Shown here piece after piece: positions 23,510-31,889 of a DNA stretch of 64,000 bases (position 1 is its first letter; each line of letters opens with the position of its first letter). The notes below the pieces were generated by a model. That model worked only from the letters and a program-made list of their open reading frames with translations. It had not been told where the DNA came from and did no database searches. Position numbers and translations under genes: made by a program. Origin of the DNA: LMUY01 sp965198565 (lineage in GTDB: Bacteria; Pseudomonadota; Alphaproteobacteria; Acetobacterales; Acetobacteraceae); assembly GCA_965198565.1 (NCBI GenBank), contig OZ240665.1, positions 4,402,001-4,466,000 of the forward strand, given 5' to 3'.

Positions 23510-25027
23510 CTACATCGTGGCGCCGATCTGCCAGGGGGCGAACTCGGCGCCGCCGGCGTCGAAGCCCTCGCTCTTGGTGCGCTCGCCCCCCGCCACCCGC
23601 AGCATGGTGTCGAAGATGCGGGCGCCGCACTCCTGCACGCTCTCCTCGCCGTCCAGGATGGTGCCGCAGTTGATGTCCATGTCGTCCATCATGCGGGTGA
23701 ACATCGGCGTGTTGGTGGCCAGCTTGAGCGAGGGCGACGGCTTGCAGCCGAACACGCTGCCCCGCCCCGTCGTGAAGCACACCAGGTTGGCGCCGCTTGC
23801 CACCTCGCCGGTGATCGAGACCGGGTCGTAGCCGGGCGAATCCATGAACACGAAGCCCTTGGCCGTGACTGGCTCGGCGTAGCGCACCACGTCCACCAGG
23901 TCGGTGCTGCCGGCCTTGGCCATGGCGCCGAGCGACTTCTCCAGGATGGTGGTGAGGCCGCCGGCCTTGTTGCCGGGGGACGGATTGGCGTTCATCTCCG
24001 CACCCTGCACGCGGGTGTAGTCCTCCCACCAGCGCATCAGCCCGACCAGCTTCTCGCCCACCTCGCGGGAGCGGGCGCGCCGGGTCAGCAGGTGCTCGGC
24101 GCCGTAGGTCTCGGGCGTTTCGGCCAGGATGACGGTGCCGCCTTGGGCCACCAGCAAGTCGCTTGCCACACCCAGCGCCGGGTTGGAGGAGACGCCGGAG
24201 TAACCGTCGCTGCCGCCGCATTGCAGCGCCACCATCAGCTCGCTCGCCGGGCAGGGTTCGCGCTGCACCTGGTTCGCTTCGGCCAGCACCTCGCGCACGA
24301 ACGCCACCGCGGCTTCAACCGTGCGCCGGGTGCCGCCCATGGTCTGGATGTCCATGTTGCGCACCCGGTCGGCCAGCCCCGCCTCGCTCAGCAGGCCGCC
24401 GATCTGGTTCACCTCGCAGCCCAGGCCGAGCACCACGACGTGGCTGAAGTTCACGTGCCGCGCATAGCCGGCCAGGGTGCGGCGGAGCAGCCGCAACGGC
24501 TCGCCCTCGGTCATGCCGCAGCCGCTCTTGTGCGTGAGCGCCACCACGCCGTCGACATTGGGGAACTCGGCCAACGGATCGTGCCCGGTGAACGGGTTGC
24601 GGCGGAACACGTCGGCCACCAGCCCGGCGACGTGGGCGGAGCAGTTCACGCTGGTGAGGATGCCGATGTAGTTGCGCGTCGCGACCCGGCCGTCCGGGCG
24701 GCGGATGCCCTGGAAGCTGCGCTCGTCGTTGGCGCGCGCGGTGGGTTTGCTGTCGACGCCCCAGGCATAGTCGTGGTCGTAGTCGCCCATCCCGAGGTTG
24801 TGGGTGTGGACGTGGCTGCCGGCGCGGATCGGCGCGGTCGCCACGCCGATCACCTGGCCGTAGCGACGCACCGGCTCGCCCACATGGTGGTCCCGAACCG
24901 CCACTTTGTGCCCGGCGGCCACCCGCTCCACCGCCACCACGCCGGGCGCCACCGGCTCGCCGGGCAGCAGGGTGGTGCGCGCGATCACCACACCGTCAGC
25001 GTCGTGCAGCCGGATCAGCGTGCTCAC
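23510..25027 (-). CDS. UxaA/altronate-galactarate dehydratase family enzyme
   Basis: A 505-residue sugar-acid dehydratase from GTG 25027. An N-terminal SAF-like domain (STLIRLHDADGVV to about residue 75, with AGHKVAVRDH) precedes the catalytic region: HTHNLGMGDYDHDYAWGVD, RSFQGIRRPDGRVATRNYIG, VDGVVALTHKSGCGMTEGEP, QCGGSDGYSGVSSNPALG, and ANPSPGNKAGGLTTILEKSL. Cys and metal-binding residues are in place and the length is normal. The product would be a 2-keto-3-deoxy acid, a fitting substrate for the aldolase encoded just upstream, whose stop it overlaps (GTGA). Exact specificity (altronate, galactarate or other) is not decided. Confidence 0.9.
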   Translation of the reverse strand: MSTLIRLHDADGVVIARTTLLPGEPVAPGVVAVERVAAGHKVAVRDHHVGEPVRRYGQVIGVATAPIRAGSHVHTHNLGMGDYDHDYAWGVDSKPTARANDERSFQGIRRPDGRVATRNYIGILTSVNCSAHVAGLVADVFRRNPFTGHDPLAEFPNVDGVVALTHKSGCGMTEGEPLRLLRRTLAGYARHVNFSHVVVLGLGCEVNQIGGLLSEAGLADRVRNMDIQTMGGTRRTVEAAVAFVREVLAEANQVQREPCPASELMVALQCGGSDGYSGVSSNPALGVASDLLVAQGGTVILAETPETYGAEHLLTRRARSREVGEKLVGLMRWWEDYTRVQGAEMNANPSPGNKAGGLTTILEKSLGAMAKAGSTDLVDVVRYAEPVTAKGFVFMDSPGYDPVSITGEVASGANLVCFTTGRGSVFGCKPSPSLKLATNTPMFTRMMDDMDINCGTILDGEESVQECGARIFDTMLRVAGGERTKSEGFDAGGAEFAPWQIGATM

Positions 25028-25785
25028 CGCTCGCGCACCTCGGCGACCGCGCGCATGGCGGCGGCAGTGAGGTGGCCGACGTCGTTGTTGATGGTGACCA
25101 TCTTGAAGCCCATGCCGATCGCGCGCTTGGCATAGGCGGCGCTGAGGCAATGCACCCCCGCCGCCAGGCCGCGCTTGGCGGTCTGCTCGACGATGCGCTC
25201 GTAGATGCGTAGGATTTCCGGCTCGTCACGGTCCAGGATCGGCGGCAGGCCGTGCGAGAAGCCGAGGTCGGAGGGGCCGATATAGACCGCGTCCAGGCCC
25301 GGCACGTCGAGGATCGCCTCGAGATTGCCGACCGCCTCGCGCGTCTCGACCATCGCCAGGCGCACCGTGTCGGCATTGGCGGTCTTTTGGTAGGCGGTGC
25401 CGGCGCCGTAGATGGCGGCGCGGATCGGGCCGTTCGAGCGCAGCCCCTCCGGCGGGTAGAGGCAACCGTCGACGAACGCCTTCGCCTGCGCGGCGGTGCT
25501 GACCATGGGGCAGATCACGCCCATGGCGCCCGCGTCCATCACCTTGCCGAGGATGCCGGGCTCGTTCCAGGGCACGCGCACCATGGGCACCACGGGATGC
25601 GCCTGCATGGCCTGGAAGCAATGCACCATGCTCATGTAGTCCTGCACGCCGTGCTGCAGGTCCACCGTGACGCTGTCCCAGCCGGCGCGGGCCATGAACT
25701 CGGCGGACAGGCCGCTCGGGATGGCCAGCCAGCCGTTGACCACCACGCCGCCGGATTGCCAGATTTCCTTGATCTTGTTGGCCAT
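25024..25785 (-). CDS. HpcH/HpaI family class II aldolase (2-keto-3-deoxy acid aldolase)
   Basis: A 253-residue metal-dependent aldolase that cleaves 2-keto-3-deoxy sugar acids to pyruvate and an aldehyde. Motifs are SVTVDLQHGVQDY (base His), VPMVRVPWNEPGILGKVMDA, GAMGVICPMVSTAAQAKAFV, MVETREAVGNLEAILDVPG (metal-binding Glu) and AVYIGPSDLGFSHG (metal-binding Asp). It is first in a minus-strand operon followed by the UxaA-like dehydratase (GTGA overlap), the GNAT and the endonuclease-like gene. The promoter should lie in 25786-25860. Confidence 0.9.
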   Translation of the reverse strand: MANKIKEIWQSGGVVVNGWLAIPSGLSAEFMARAGWDSVTVDLQHGVQDYMSMVHCFQAMQAHPVVPMVRVPWNEPGILGKVMDAGAMGVICPMVSTAAQAKAFVDGCLYPPEGLRSNGPIRAAIYGAGTAYQKTANADTVRLAMVETREAVGNLEAILDVPGLDAVYIGPSDLGFSHGLPPILDRDEPEILRIYERIVEQTAKRGLAAGVHCLSAAYAKRAIGMGFKMVTINNDVGHLTAAAMRAVAEVRER

Positions 25786-26113
25786 CGCCGCCTCCTGATT
25801 TTCGCGGCAAGGCTAGGCGCGCGGGTTTGGCGGGTCAAACCCGCGAGCGGGATCGTCGCGTCGTGCCTCAATGGTCGATCATCGTCATGCCCGGACTTGA
25901 TCCGGGCATCCAGGGAGCGCCAGCCTGTGACGTAAGTGGCCGTTTGGCATAGCGTTCACACGCCCGATCGACGTGTCTTGTGGGCTCGCCGTGGATGGCC
26001 GGATCACGTCCGGCCATGACGATGAGGCAGGAACTCGTCAACACAGCCATCCCCGGCTGGCATTGGCATCCGTTGCGAGGGGTCCCTAAATACGGAGCTC
26101 AGGAGGCACTCAA
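25786..26113. repeat. Divergent intergenic region with inverted GTCATGCCCGGA-type repeats
   Basis: This 328-base gap between the aldolase (minus) and GlcD (plus) genes has no supported ORF. It holds CGTCATGCCCGGACTTGATC followed by CGGGCATCCA (25882-25912), and an opposed unit TGGATGGCCGGATCACGTCC with GGCCATGACGATGAG (25991-26026). Both are palindromic and share the GTCATG edge, a class of dispersed intergenic repeat widespread in alphaproteobacteria. A strong GGAGG ribosome site at 26100-26106 serves the GlcD gene. Confidence 0.7.
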
Positions 26114-27493
26114 TTGGCACGACCCGTCGACGCAGTCATCGCGCAAGCCCGCGAGTTCCTGGGCGAGCGCATCACCACCAACGCCGCCCTTCGCGAGCAG
26201 CACAGCCATGGCGAGGACGCGCAACCGCCCGCCCTGCCGGACGCCGTCGCCTTCATTCAGACCAGCGAGGAAGCCGCCCGCCTGCTCGCGCTGTGCCACG
26301 CCCATCACGTCCCCGTGGTGCCGTTCGGCGCCGGCACCTCGCTGGAAGGGCATGTCAGCGCCGTGCGGGGCGGCATCAGCGTCGACCTCGCGCGCATGAC
26401 CGCGATCCTGCAGGTCAACGCCGCCGACGCCGACTGCCGCATAGAGGCCGGCGTGACCCGGCACCAGCTCAACGCCCACCTGCGCGACCAGGGCCTGTTC
26501 TTCCCCGTCGACCCCGGCAGCGAGTGCACCATCGGCGGCATGTGCGCCACCCGCGCCAGCGGCACCAACGCCGTGCGCTACGGCACCATCCGCGACAACG
26601 TGCTCGGCCTCACCGTCGCGCTGCCCGACGGCCGCGTGATCCAAACCGGCGGCCGCGTGCGCAAGAGCGCCACTGGCTACGACCTCACCCGCCTGTTCAT
26701 CGGCTCCGAAGGCACCCTGGGCGTCATCACGGAAGTCCAGCTTCGCCTGCACGGCATCCCGGAGGCGCAATCCGCCGCCGTCTGCCAATTCGCCACCCTC
26801 GAAGGCGCCATCGAGACCGTGCTCCAGGTGCTCGCCGCCGGCATTCCCGTCGCCCGCATCGAGCTGCTGGACGAGGTGCAGATGGCCGCCTGCATCGCCT
26901 ACTCCAAACTCGACGGCTTCACTGCCCTGCCCACCCTGTTCTTCGAGTTCCACGGCACAGCCGCCGGCGTGGCCGAGCAGGCCGGCATCGCCCAGGCCCT
27001 CGCGATCGAAAACGGCGCCGGCCACTTCCGCTGGACCGCCGACGCCGAGCAGCGCAACAAGCTCTGGCAGGCCCGGCATGACGCCTGGTGGGCCGCCATC
27101 GCGCTGCGCCCGGGCCATCGCGGCATTACCACCGACACCGTGGTGCCGATCAGCCGCCTGCCCGAACTCATCATGGCGGCCAAGGCGGACATCGCGGAGT
27201 CGGGGCTCACCGCCCCCATCGTGGGCCATGTCGGCGACGGCAACTTCCACGCCCTCATCCTGGTCCCGCCCGAGCCCGACGGCATGGAGCGCGCCTGGGC
27301 GCTGGACCGCAAGATCGTCGCCCGCGCGCTGGCGCTCGAGGGAAGCTGCAGCGGCGAGCACGGCATCGGCCTCGGCAAGCGCGAGTTCCTCGAGCAGGAG
27401 GCGGGCTTGGAGGCGCTGGCAGTGATGCGCTCGATCAAGGCCGCGATCGATCCCCACGGCATCATGAACCCGGGCAAACTGTTCCTGAACTAG
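26114..27493 (+). CDS. FAD-linked oxidase, glycolate oxidase GlcD/D-lactate dehydrogenase-like
   Basis: A 459-residue flavoprotein oxidising a 2-hydroxyacid. The start is TTG 26114 behind CTCAGGAGGCACTCAA, an almost perfect ribosome site, which decides the start. The FAD_binding_4 part has VPVVPFGAGTSLEGHVSAV, FFPVDPGSECTIGGMCATRA and GYDLTRLFIGSEGTLGVITE. The FAD-oxidase C domain has VGHVGDGNFHALI and EGSCSGEHGIGLGKREFLE with metal-binding His/Glu, and ends with HGIMNPGKLFLN. No glcE/glcF genes follow, so it acts alone, as D-lactate dehydrogenase (cytochrome)-type enzymes do. It fits the hydroxyacid theme of the region. Confidence 0.9.
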   Translation: MARPVDAVIAQAREFLGERITTNAALREQHSHGEDAQPPALPDAVAFIQTSEEAARLLALCHAHHVPVVPFGAGTSLEGHVSAVRGGISVDLARMTAILQVNAADADCRIEAGVTRHQLNAHLRDQGLFFPVDPGSECTIGGMCATRASGTNAVRYGTIRDNVLGLTVALPDGRVIQTGGRVRKSATGYDLTRLFIGSEGTLGVITEVQLRLHGIPEAQSAAVCQFATLEGAIETVLQVLAAGIPVARIELLDEVQMAACIAYSKLDGFTALPTLFFEFHGTAAGVAEQAGIAQALAIENGAGHFRWTADAEQRNKLWQARHDAWWAAIALRPGHRGITTDTVVPISRLPELIMAAKADIAESGLTAPIVGHVGDGNFHALILVPPEPDGMERAWALDRKIVARALALEGSCSGEHGIGLGKREFLEQEAGLEALAVMRSIKAAIDPHGIMNPGKLFLN

Positions 27494-27501
27494 GCCCCCC
27501 C

Positions 27502-27546
27502 AACTCTCCCTCTCCCGCTGGCGGGAGAGGGCCGGGGTGAGGGTGG
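27502..27546 (+). repeat. REP-like element (canonical unit)
   Basis: CCCTCTCCCGCTGGCGGGAG then AGGGCCGGGGTGAGGG, a perfect palindrome with a GGGGTGAGGG tail. It lies between the GlcD gene and the hexapeptide transferase gene. Confidence 0.85.
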
Positions 27547-27568
27547 CGCCGCAAGCGCGGAGCATGAC

Positions 27569-28222
27569 ATGCAAGACCCCGGCAGCAACAACAGCCTCGG
27601 CGCCGAGCCCGACATCCACCGCACCGCCAGCGTGCGCGACACCACGTTCGGCATCTACAACGAGGTCGGCGCCCGCACCAAGGTCGCCGAGTGCAGCTTC
27701 GGCGACTACGCCTACGTCGTGAACGACAGCGACATCATCTACACCGACATCGGCAAGTTCTGCTCGATTGCCGCCCACACCCGCATCAACCCCGGCAACC
27801 ACCCGACCGATCGCGTCGCGATGAGCCACTTCACCTATCGCAGCAGCGCCTATGACCTGGGCCAAGACGACCCGGCGTTCTTCGATTGGCGCCGCTCGTT
27901 CCGTTGCCGCCTCGGCCACGACGTGTGGATCGGGCATGGCGTGGTGGTGCTGCCGGGCGTGAGTTTGGGCAATGGCGCGGTGGCAGGTGCCGGGTCGGTG
28001 GTGACGAAGGACGTGCCGGCCTGGACGATCGTGGTGGGCAACCCGGCCCGGGTGCTGCGCCGCCGCTTCAGCGACACGGTGTGCGAGGCGCTCGATCGGA
28101 TTGCCTGGTGGGATTGGAGCCATGAGGCGCTGCGGGCGGCGATGGCGGACTTTCGCGGGCTTTCGGCGGAGGGGTTCGTGGAGAAATACGCTTCCTCTCC
28201 CTCTGGGAGAGGATTGGGGTGA
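27569..28222 (+). CDS. Hexapeptide-repeat acyltransferase of the phosphonate-associated family (TIGR03308-like)
   Basis: A 217-residue left-handed beta-helix acyltransferase. It shows FGIYNEVGARTKVAECSFGD, the characteristic NDSDIIYTDIGKFCSIAAH, RINPGNHPTDRVAMSHFTYR, then RLGHDVWIGHGVVVLPGVSL, GAVAGAGSVVTKDVPAWTIV and GNPARVLRRRF, ending WWDWSHEALRAAMADFR. This closely follows the family linked with phosphonate gene clusters (recall), although no phn genes occur in this window. The last nine or so residues (SSPSGRGLG) and the TGA are encoded by a REP-like element at 28191-28226, so the true ancestral C-terminus was probably the FVEKY region. Confidence 0.85.
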   Translation: MQDPGSNNSLGAEPDIHRTASVRDTTFGIYNEVGARTKVAECSFGDYAYVVNDSDIIYTDIGKFCSIAAHTRINPGNHPTDRVAMSHFTYRSSAYDLGQDDPAFFDWRRSFRCRLGHDVWIGHGVVVLPGVSLGNGAVAGAGSVVTKDVPAWTIVVGNPARVLRRRFSDTVCEALDRIAWWDWSHEALRAAMADFRGLSAEGFVEKYASSPSGRGLG

Positions 28223-28226
28223 GGGG
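28191..28226 (+). repeat. REP-like element overlapping the 3' end of the acyltransferase gene
   Basis: CCTCTCCCTCTGGGAGAGGA then TTGGGGTGAGGGG. The palindrome is read as coding sequence and its GGGGTGA supplies the stop codon at 28220-28222. Confidence 0.85.
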
Positions 28227-28268
28227 CCACGCACAAGCCGGAGCAAACCTTACCAGGGAGAACCGCCG

Positions 28269-29636
28269 ATGACCCTCGATGCCTGGCTGGCCGAAAACCG
28301 CACGCGCCTGCTCGACGAGCTGCTGGAGTTCATTCGCGCCCCCAGCGTCTCCACCGACCCCAGCTATGCCGCCGGCATCGTCCAAGCCGCCGCCATGCTG
28401 CAGGCGCGCCTGAGTCGCATCGGGCTCGACGACGTGCAGTTGCTGGACGGCGGCGGGCACCCGGCGGTGTATGGCGCCTGGCTGCACGCGCAGAACGCGC
28501 CGACCTTGCTGATCTACGGGCATTACGACGTGCAGCCGCCCGACCCGCTCGAACTCTGGCACACCCCGCCGTTCGAGCCCACGATGGTGGACGGCCGCAT
28601 CGTGGCGAGGGGCGCGTCGGACGACAAGTCGCCGCTCTGGATCGCGATCTCGGCCGTCGAGGCCTGGCTGGCAACCGAGCAACGGCTGCCCGTCAACGTC
28701 AAGTTCTTGCTCGAGGGCGAGGAGGAAGTGGGCAGCCGCACCCTGCCCGCCATCCTTGAGCGCCACCGCGAGCTGCTGGCCGCCGACGTGCTGCTGTCGG
28801 CCGATGGCGGGCGCTGGCGGCCGGGGCGGCCGAGCGTCAATGTCAACAGCCGTGGCAACCTGGGCATGGAAGTCACCGTGCGCACGGCCTCGCGGGACCT
28901 GCATTCCGGGCGCTACGGCGGCCCCGTGGCCAACAGCGCCACCGTGCTCGCCCGCCTGATCGCCACCCTGCATGACGAGCGCAACCGCATCGTCGTGCCG
29001 GGCTTCCACGACGGGCTGCGGCCGCCGGGCAATGCCGACATCGCCGGCATGGAGGCGCTCGGCTTCGACGAGGCGGCGTTCTTCTCCGAGATCGGCGCGC
29101 GGCCCGGCGCGATGGAGCCCGGCGTGCGCTTGCTGGAGAGCCTCTGGCTGCGGCCGACCCTCGAAGTGAACGGTCTCTGGGGCGGCTACACGGGCCCCGG
29201 CGGCAAAACGGTCATCCCCGCCGAGGCGCATGCCAAGCTCACCTGCCGGCTCGGCCCAGGGCAGGTGCCAAGCGCAGTCGCCGCCGCGGTCGAGGCCCAT
29301 TTGCGCGCGCACTGCCCGCCCTACGCGGACATCGAGGTGCGGCAAGCGCGCGACGGCACGCCGGCCTATGCGGTGCCGGAGGACAACCGGTTCCTGGCCG
29401 TGGTGGAACGCGTCATCGAGGCGGTGCACGGCCAGGCGCCGGTGCGCGTGGGGATCGGCGGCACGCTGCCGGTCTCGGCCATGGTCAAGCAGATCCTGGG
29501 GCTGGAGACGGTGATGCTGTCGTATGCGACGGCCGACGAGCAGATCCACGCGCCCAACGAATTCTTCCGGCTCAGCTCGTTCGATGACGGGCTAAGCGCT
29601 TGGACCAAGCTGCTGTTGGAAGCGGCCAAACAGTAG
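28269..29636 (+). CDS. M20 family dipeptidase/metallopeptidase
   Basis: A 455-residue cytoplasmic di-zinc peptidase from ATG 28269, behind CAGGGAGAACC. Metal and catalytic motifs are LLIYGHYDVQPPDP (His, catalytic Asp), RGASDDKSPLWIA (bridging Asp) and FLLEGEEEVGSR (catalytic Glu and metal Glu). The dimerisation domain includes GNLGMEVTVRTASRDLHSGR, and a late His is in DEQIHAPNEFF. This set is typical of the peptidase T/carnosinase-like dipeptidase branch. It has no signal peptide. Confidence 0.92.
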   Translation: MTLDAWLAENRTRLLDELLEFIRAPSVSTDPSYAAGIVQAAAMLQARLSRIGLDDVQLLDGGGHPAVYGAWLHAQNAPTLLIYGHYDVQPPDPLELWHTPPFEPTMVDGRIVARGASDDKSPLWIAISAVEAWLATEQRLPVNVKFLLEGEEEVGSRTLPAILERHRELLAADVLLSADGGRWRPGRPSVNVNSRGNLGMEVTVRTASRDLHSGRYGGPVANSATVLARLIATLHDERNRIVVPGFHDGLRPPGNADIAGMEALGFDEAAFFSEIGARPGAMEPGVRLLESLWLRPTLEVNGLWGGYTGPGGKTVIPAEAHAKLTCRLGPGQVPSAVAAAVEAHLRAHCPPYADIEVRQARDGTPAYAVPEDNRFLAVVERVIEAVHGQAPVRVGIGGTLPVSAMVKQILGLETVMLSYATADEQIHAPNEFFRLSSFDDGLSAWTKLLLEAAKQ

Positions 29637-29657
29637 CCGCATCGAATTGCAGCGTTC

Positions 29658-30020
29658 CTACGAGTGCTCTTGCTCCTTTTCGTCCAAGCGCCGGGTAATC
29701 CCATAAATTTCCGACTGCATGCGGTTCACCAGCAACTGCATCTCGACCACCGTTGTTCTCAATGTCCGGAGCTGCACGCTTTCAGCCGCCATGCCTTTGC
29801 GAATAGCCTCTTGCACCATATCGAGCTGCTGCTCGCGTAGGGCCAACTGTTCGACCAAGCCGTTGAGCTGATTAACGTTCGCAGCCAACTGCGCATCCAG
29901 GCTGCCCAACCGGTTCTCGACCCGGTCGAAGCGGGCCATCATGTCCGTGCGCGTACGGATCAGCGCCGCGCCTACGCGCTGCTCCAGCCCCGACAACGCC
30001 GCTCTCAGTTCGTCGTCCAA
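29658..30020 (-). CDS. Small coiled-coil protein of unknown function
   Basis: 120 residues from TTG 30020, chosen because AGGAGG lies just upstream. The sequence is almost wholly helical with heptad-like spacing: ALSGLEQRVGAAL, RFDRVENRLGSLDAQLAANV, LVEQLALREQQLDMVQ, and ITRRLDEKEQEHS at the end. It has no membrane segment or known domain. It is divergent from the EAL gene and convergent with the M20 peptidase gene. A structural or adaptor role is possible, but I do not recognise it. Confidence 0.7.
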   Translation of the reverse strand: MDDELRAALSGLEQRVGAALIRTRTDMMARFDRVENRLGSLDAQLAANVNQLNGLVEQLALREQQLDMVQEAIRKGMAAESVQLRTLRTTVVEMQLLVNRMQSEIYGITRRLDEKEQEHS

Positions 30021-30145
30021 TCGATCCTCCTACCGCATCCTAGACCATCAGCAATGGGTTGAACCAATCACCACGGTGCAGGCTGGCACTTTACGGAGGG
30101 TTAACCAAGCCAAGGCACTCTAGCGCCACCCATCAGGCGTGAAGA

Positions 30146-31750
30146 ATGTCAGCCCTGCTCGCAGACCTCGGTCCCCCAGCCGCACTGAGCCAGAAGGACC
30201 GGTTCCTGGCTTTCGCCTTCGCCGCGTCGGACCTGCTGGTCGAGGCGGGGATGGATGGCGTGATCGGGTTTGCCGCCGGGGCATTCCGCGCCCGCTTCGG
30301 CCGGCCGCCAGAGGGCTTCGGCGGCACCCACTTGCGCACCCTGTTCGCCGCGGCGGACCACCCGACGCTGGAACTCGCCATTTCCAGCATCGGGCTGCGT
30401 GGCCGGCTGACTCCCATGGTGCTCCGCCTGTCCGACCCGGCGGCCACGCCCATGATCGTCTCCGGCCTGTCAATGCCGCACGCGCCGGGCCGGCTGTGCT
30501 TCACCATGGGCCGCCTGCCGCTGCCGCTGGAAAGCCGGGAGGCGCTGAGCCTGGCCAAGCCGGCCAGCCTGGTCCAAACCGCCGAGGCCCGGCTGCGCGC
30601 CAACGAGGGCGGCGCGCTCGGGCTGGTGGACCTGCGGCATTGGCCTCTTTCCTGCGCAGACCTGTCCACCGAGGCGCAGCGCATGCTGCAATCCGAGATC
30701 ACCGAGGTGCTGACCAGGCTCGGCGGCCCCGGCTGCGTCACCGGCGAGTTGGCGGCGGGCCGCTTCGGCGTGGTGGCAGATCGCCCGCCCAACCTCGAGG
30801 CGATCGCCACCGAGCTCGAGCTGTTGCTGCGCTCCCATCCCGCCACCGCGGGCACGGAAATCCAAAGCATCGAGCTGGGGCTGGACCGCGAGCAGCTCAC
30901 CGGGCCGCAGGCGGCGCGGGCGCTGCGCTTCGCCCTTGCCCGCTTTGCCGACAGCGGCGCCCGCGCCACCGAGGATGCTGGGTTTCAGGCGGGCCTGGCC
31001 GAATTCGTCGCCAGCGCGCAGGTTCGCGCGCGCACCGTTCGCAACGCCATCGTGGAGCGCCGCTTCCATCTCGCGTTCCAGCCCGTGGTGCATCTCAAGA
31101 GCCAGGGCGTGCACCATTACGAGGCCTTGCTGCGCCCGATCTTCACTCCCGGCCACGCTATCCAGACCACGCAGGACTTTGTGACCTTCGCCGAGGCGGT
31201 GGGCTTGTCGGAGGATCTGGATTGGGCGGTGATGCAGCACGCGGTGAGCACGATCGAGGACGTGCCGGGCATCGCGGCGGCCGTGAACGTCTCTGGCCTG
31301 TCGATGCAGAGCCCGGGCTTTCGCGAACGCATGCTCGGCCTGCTCGGCAACCGCAAGACCGCCGGGCGCATCCTGGTGGAGCTGACCGAGACGGCGGACA
31401 TCGAGGATGTCGAGAACGCCAAGACCAGCATCAAGCAGCTTCGCGAGATGCAGGTGCCGGTCTGCATCGACGATTTCGGCGCCGGGTCGGCCGCGTTCCG
31501 CTACCTCAAGGAATTCCGGGTGGACTACGTGAAGCTCGACGGCGCGTATGTCCGCGGGGCGCTGCAGAACGCGCGGGAGCATGGCTTTTTGCTGACGATG
31601 GTCGAGCTGGCCAATTTCGTCGGCGCCAAGGTGATCGCGGAGACGGTCGAGACCGAGGAGGAGGCGAAGATGATGCGGGAGCTGGGAGTGGAGTACGGTC
31701 AGGGCTGGTATTTCGGCCGGCCGGGGCAGCTTCCAGGGATTGCGAGTTAG
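30146..31750 (+). CDS. EAL-domain cyclic-di-GMP phosphodiesterase
   Basis: A 534-residue cytoplasmic protein. The N-terminal third resembles a PAS-like sensor (LVEAGMDGVIGFAAGAFRAR and following), the middle a degenerate GGDEF-like fold without the motif, and residues from about 290 an EAL domain. Key residues of active enzymes are present: the Glu in YEALLRP, Asn in AAVNVSG, Glu in ILVELTETADIED, Asp-Asp in CIDDFGAGSAAF, Lys in DYVKLDGAYV, Glu in AETVETEEEA and Gln in YGQGWYFGRP. It probably hydrolyses c-di-GMP to pGpG. The sensor input is unknown. Confidence 0.9.
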   Translation: MSALLADLGPPAALSQKDRFLAFAFAASDLLVEAGMDGVIGFAAGAFRARFGRPPEGFGGTHLRTLFAAADHPTLELAISSIGLRGRLTPMVLRLSDPAATPMIVSGLSMPHAPGRLCFTMGRLPLPLESREALSLAKPASLVQTAEARLRANEGGALGLVDLRHWPLSCADLSTEAQRMLQSEITEVLTRLGGPGCVTGELAAGRFGVVADRPPNLEAIATELELLLRSHPATAGTEIQSIELGLDREQLTGPQAARALRFALARFADSGARATEDAGFQAGLAEFVASAQVRARTVRNAIVERRFHLAFQPVVHLKSQGVHHYEALLRPIFTPGHAIQTTQDFVTFAEAVGLSEDLDWAVMQHAVSTIEDVPGIAAAVNVSGLSMQSPGFRERMLGLLGNRKTAGRILVELTETADIEDVENAKTSIKQLREMQVPVCIDDFGAGSAAFRYLKEFRVDYVKLDGAYVRGALQNAREHGFLLTMVELANFVGAKVIAETVETEEEAKMMRELGVEYGQGWYFGRPGQLPGIAS

Positions 31751-31764
31751 CTCGGCGGCGCGGG

Positions 31765-31805
31765 TCGGCCCGTGGATGCCCGGATCAAGTATGGGCATGA
31801 CGAGG
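31765..31805. repeat. Partial GTCATGCCCGGA-type intergenic repeat
   Basis: GTGGATGCCCGGATCAAGTA followed by TGGGCATGACGAGGATGGAC matches the arms of the repeat at 25882-26026. It sits just after the EAL gene. Confidence 0.6.
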
Positions 31806-31889
31806 ATGGACGATTGATGCCATACGCGGCCGTCCCCGCCGGTAGACGAGCCGGAGAGGGTGGTTTCGCGCCCGAGGAGGCTTGGTAGC

